Assembly: GCA_018725455.1 (NCBI GenBank)
Contig: QLUN01000052.1
Span: forward strand, 1-6,155
DNA from: Chloroflexota bacterium
GTDB lineage: Bacteria; Chloroflexota; Dehalococcoidia; SZUA-161; SpSt-899
Direction: 5' to 3'
Length of the DNA: 6,155 nt
The number at the start of each line of letters is the position of its first letter. The first letter of the stretch is position 1. The position numbers and the translations under genes were made by a program. Below, in pieces: positions 6,115 through 6,155 of this stretch. The notes below the pieces were generated by a model. It was not told the DNA's origin and did not search any database. It saw nothing but the letters and a program-made list of their open reading frames with translations.

Positions 6115-6155
6115 CATGGCCTTCAAGTTGCGGTGGCGCAGTCCAACAGTCGCAG

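Noticed and set aside
6116..6155. A plus-strand frame from ATG 6116 (MAFKLRWRSPTVA) open to the right edge, possibly a divergent gene
   Set aside because: Only 13 codons are visible, there is no ribosome binding site before it and no convincing plus-strand promoter. It needs the flanking sequence.

Overview
This window holds the interference module of a class 1 CRISPR-Cas system of the Cst (Tneap) branch of type I-B, all on the minus strand. In transcription order (right to left) it reads cas8 (Cst1, CXXC_CXXC type), cas7 (Cst2/DevR family), cas5 (Cas5t) and cas3 (HD nuclease plus helicase). The genes are packed as an operon: 14 bp between cas8 and cas7, a 4 bp ATGA overlap between cas7 and cas5, and 13 bp between cas5 and cas3. 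Cas8, Cas7 and Cas5 would form the crRNA-guided DNA-binding complex, and Cas3 would be recruited to unwind and degrade the target.

The most notable point is inside cas8. An in-frame ATG at 4518 follows a GGAGG with 5 nt spacing and would give a separate 104-residue, helix-rich C-terminal protein. This is the arrangement by which other type I systems make the Cas11 small subunit from an internal start in the large-subunit gene.

Region by region: 1-66 (minus) is the 5' end of a further gene running off the left edge, preceded by a purine-rich ribosome binding site and not recognised. 67-130 is a short spacer with no terminator that I can see. 131-2368 is cas3, 2382-3065 cas5, 3062-4189 cas7 and 4204-5892 cas8. 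5893-6155 is a non-coding leader of about 260 bp. It carries a good sigma70-type promoter (TTGACA, 17 bp, TGTACT), inverted repeats just upstream of its -35 box, a GC-rich hairpin, and a five-codon mini-ORF behind a strong Shine-Dalgarno sequence.

There is no cas6, cas4, cas1, cas2 or repeat-spacer array in the window. These must lie outside it or be supplied by another locus if the system works. The host is a bacterium that uses Shine-Dalgarno initiation, with roughly balanced G+C by eye. Cst-type I-B modules occur in many phyla (for example Chloroflexi, Firmicutes, cyanobacteria and Deltaproteobacteria), so I do not assign one. The core module is of a known type. The open points are the internal Cas11 start, the leader architecture, a departure from consensus in a Cas3 helicase motif, a charged insert in Cas7, and the unidentified gene after cas3.
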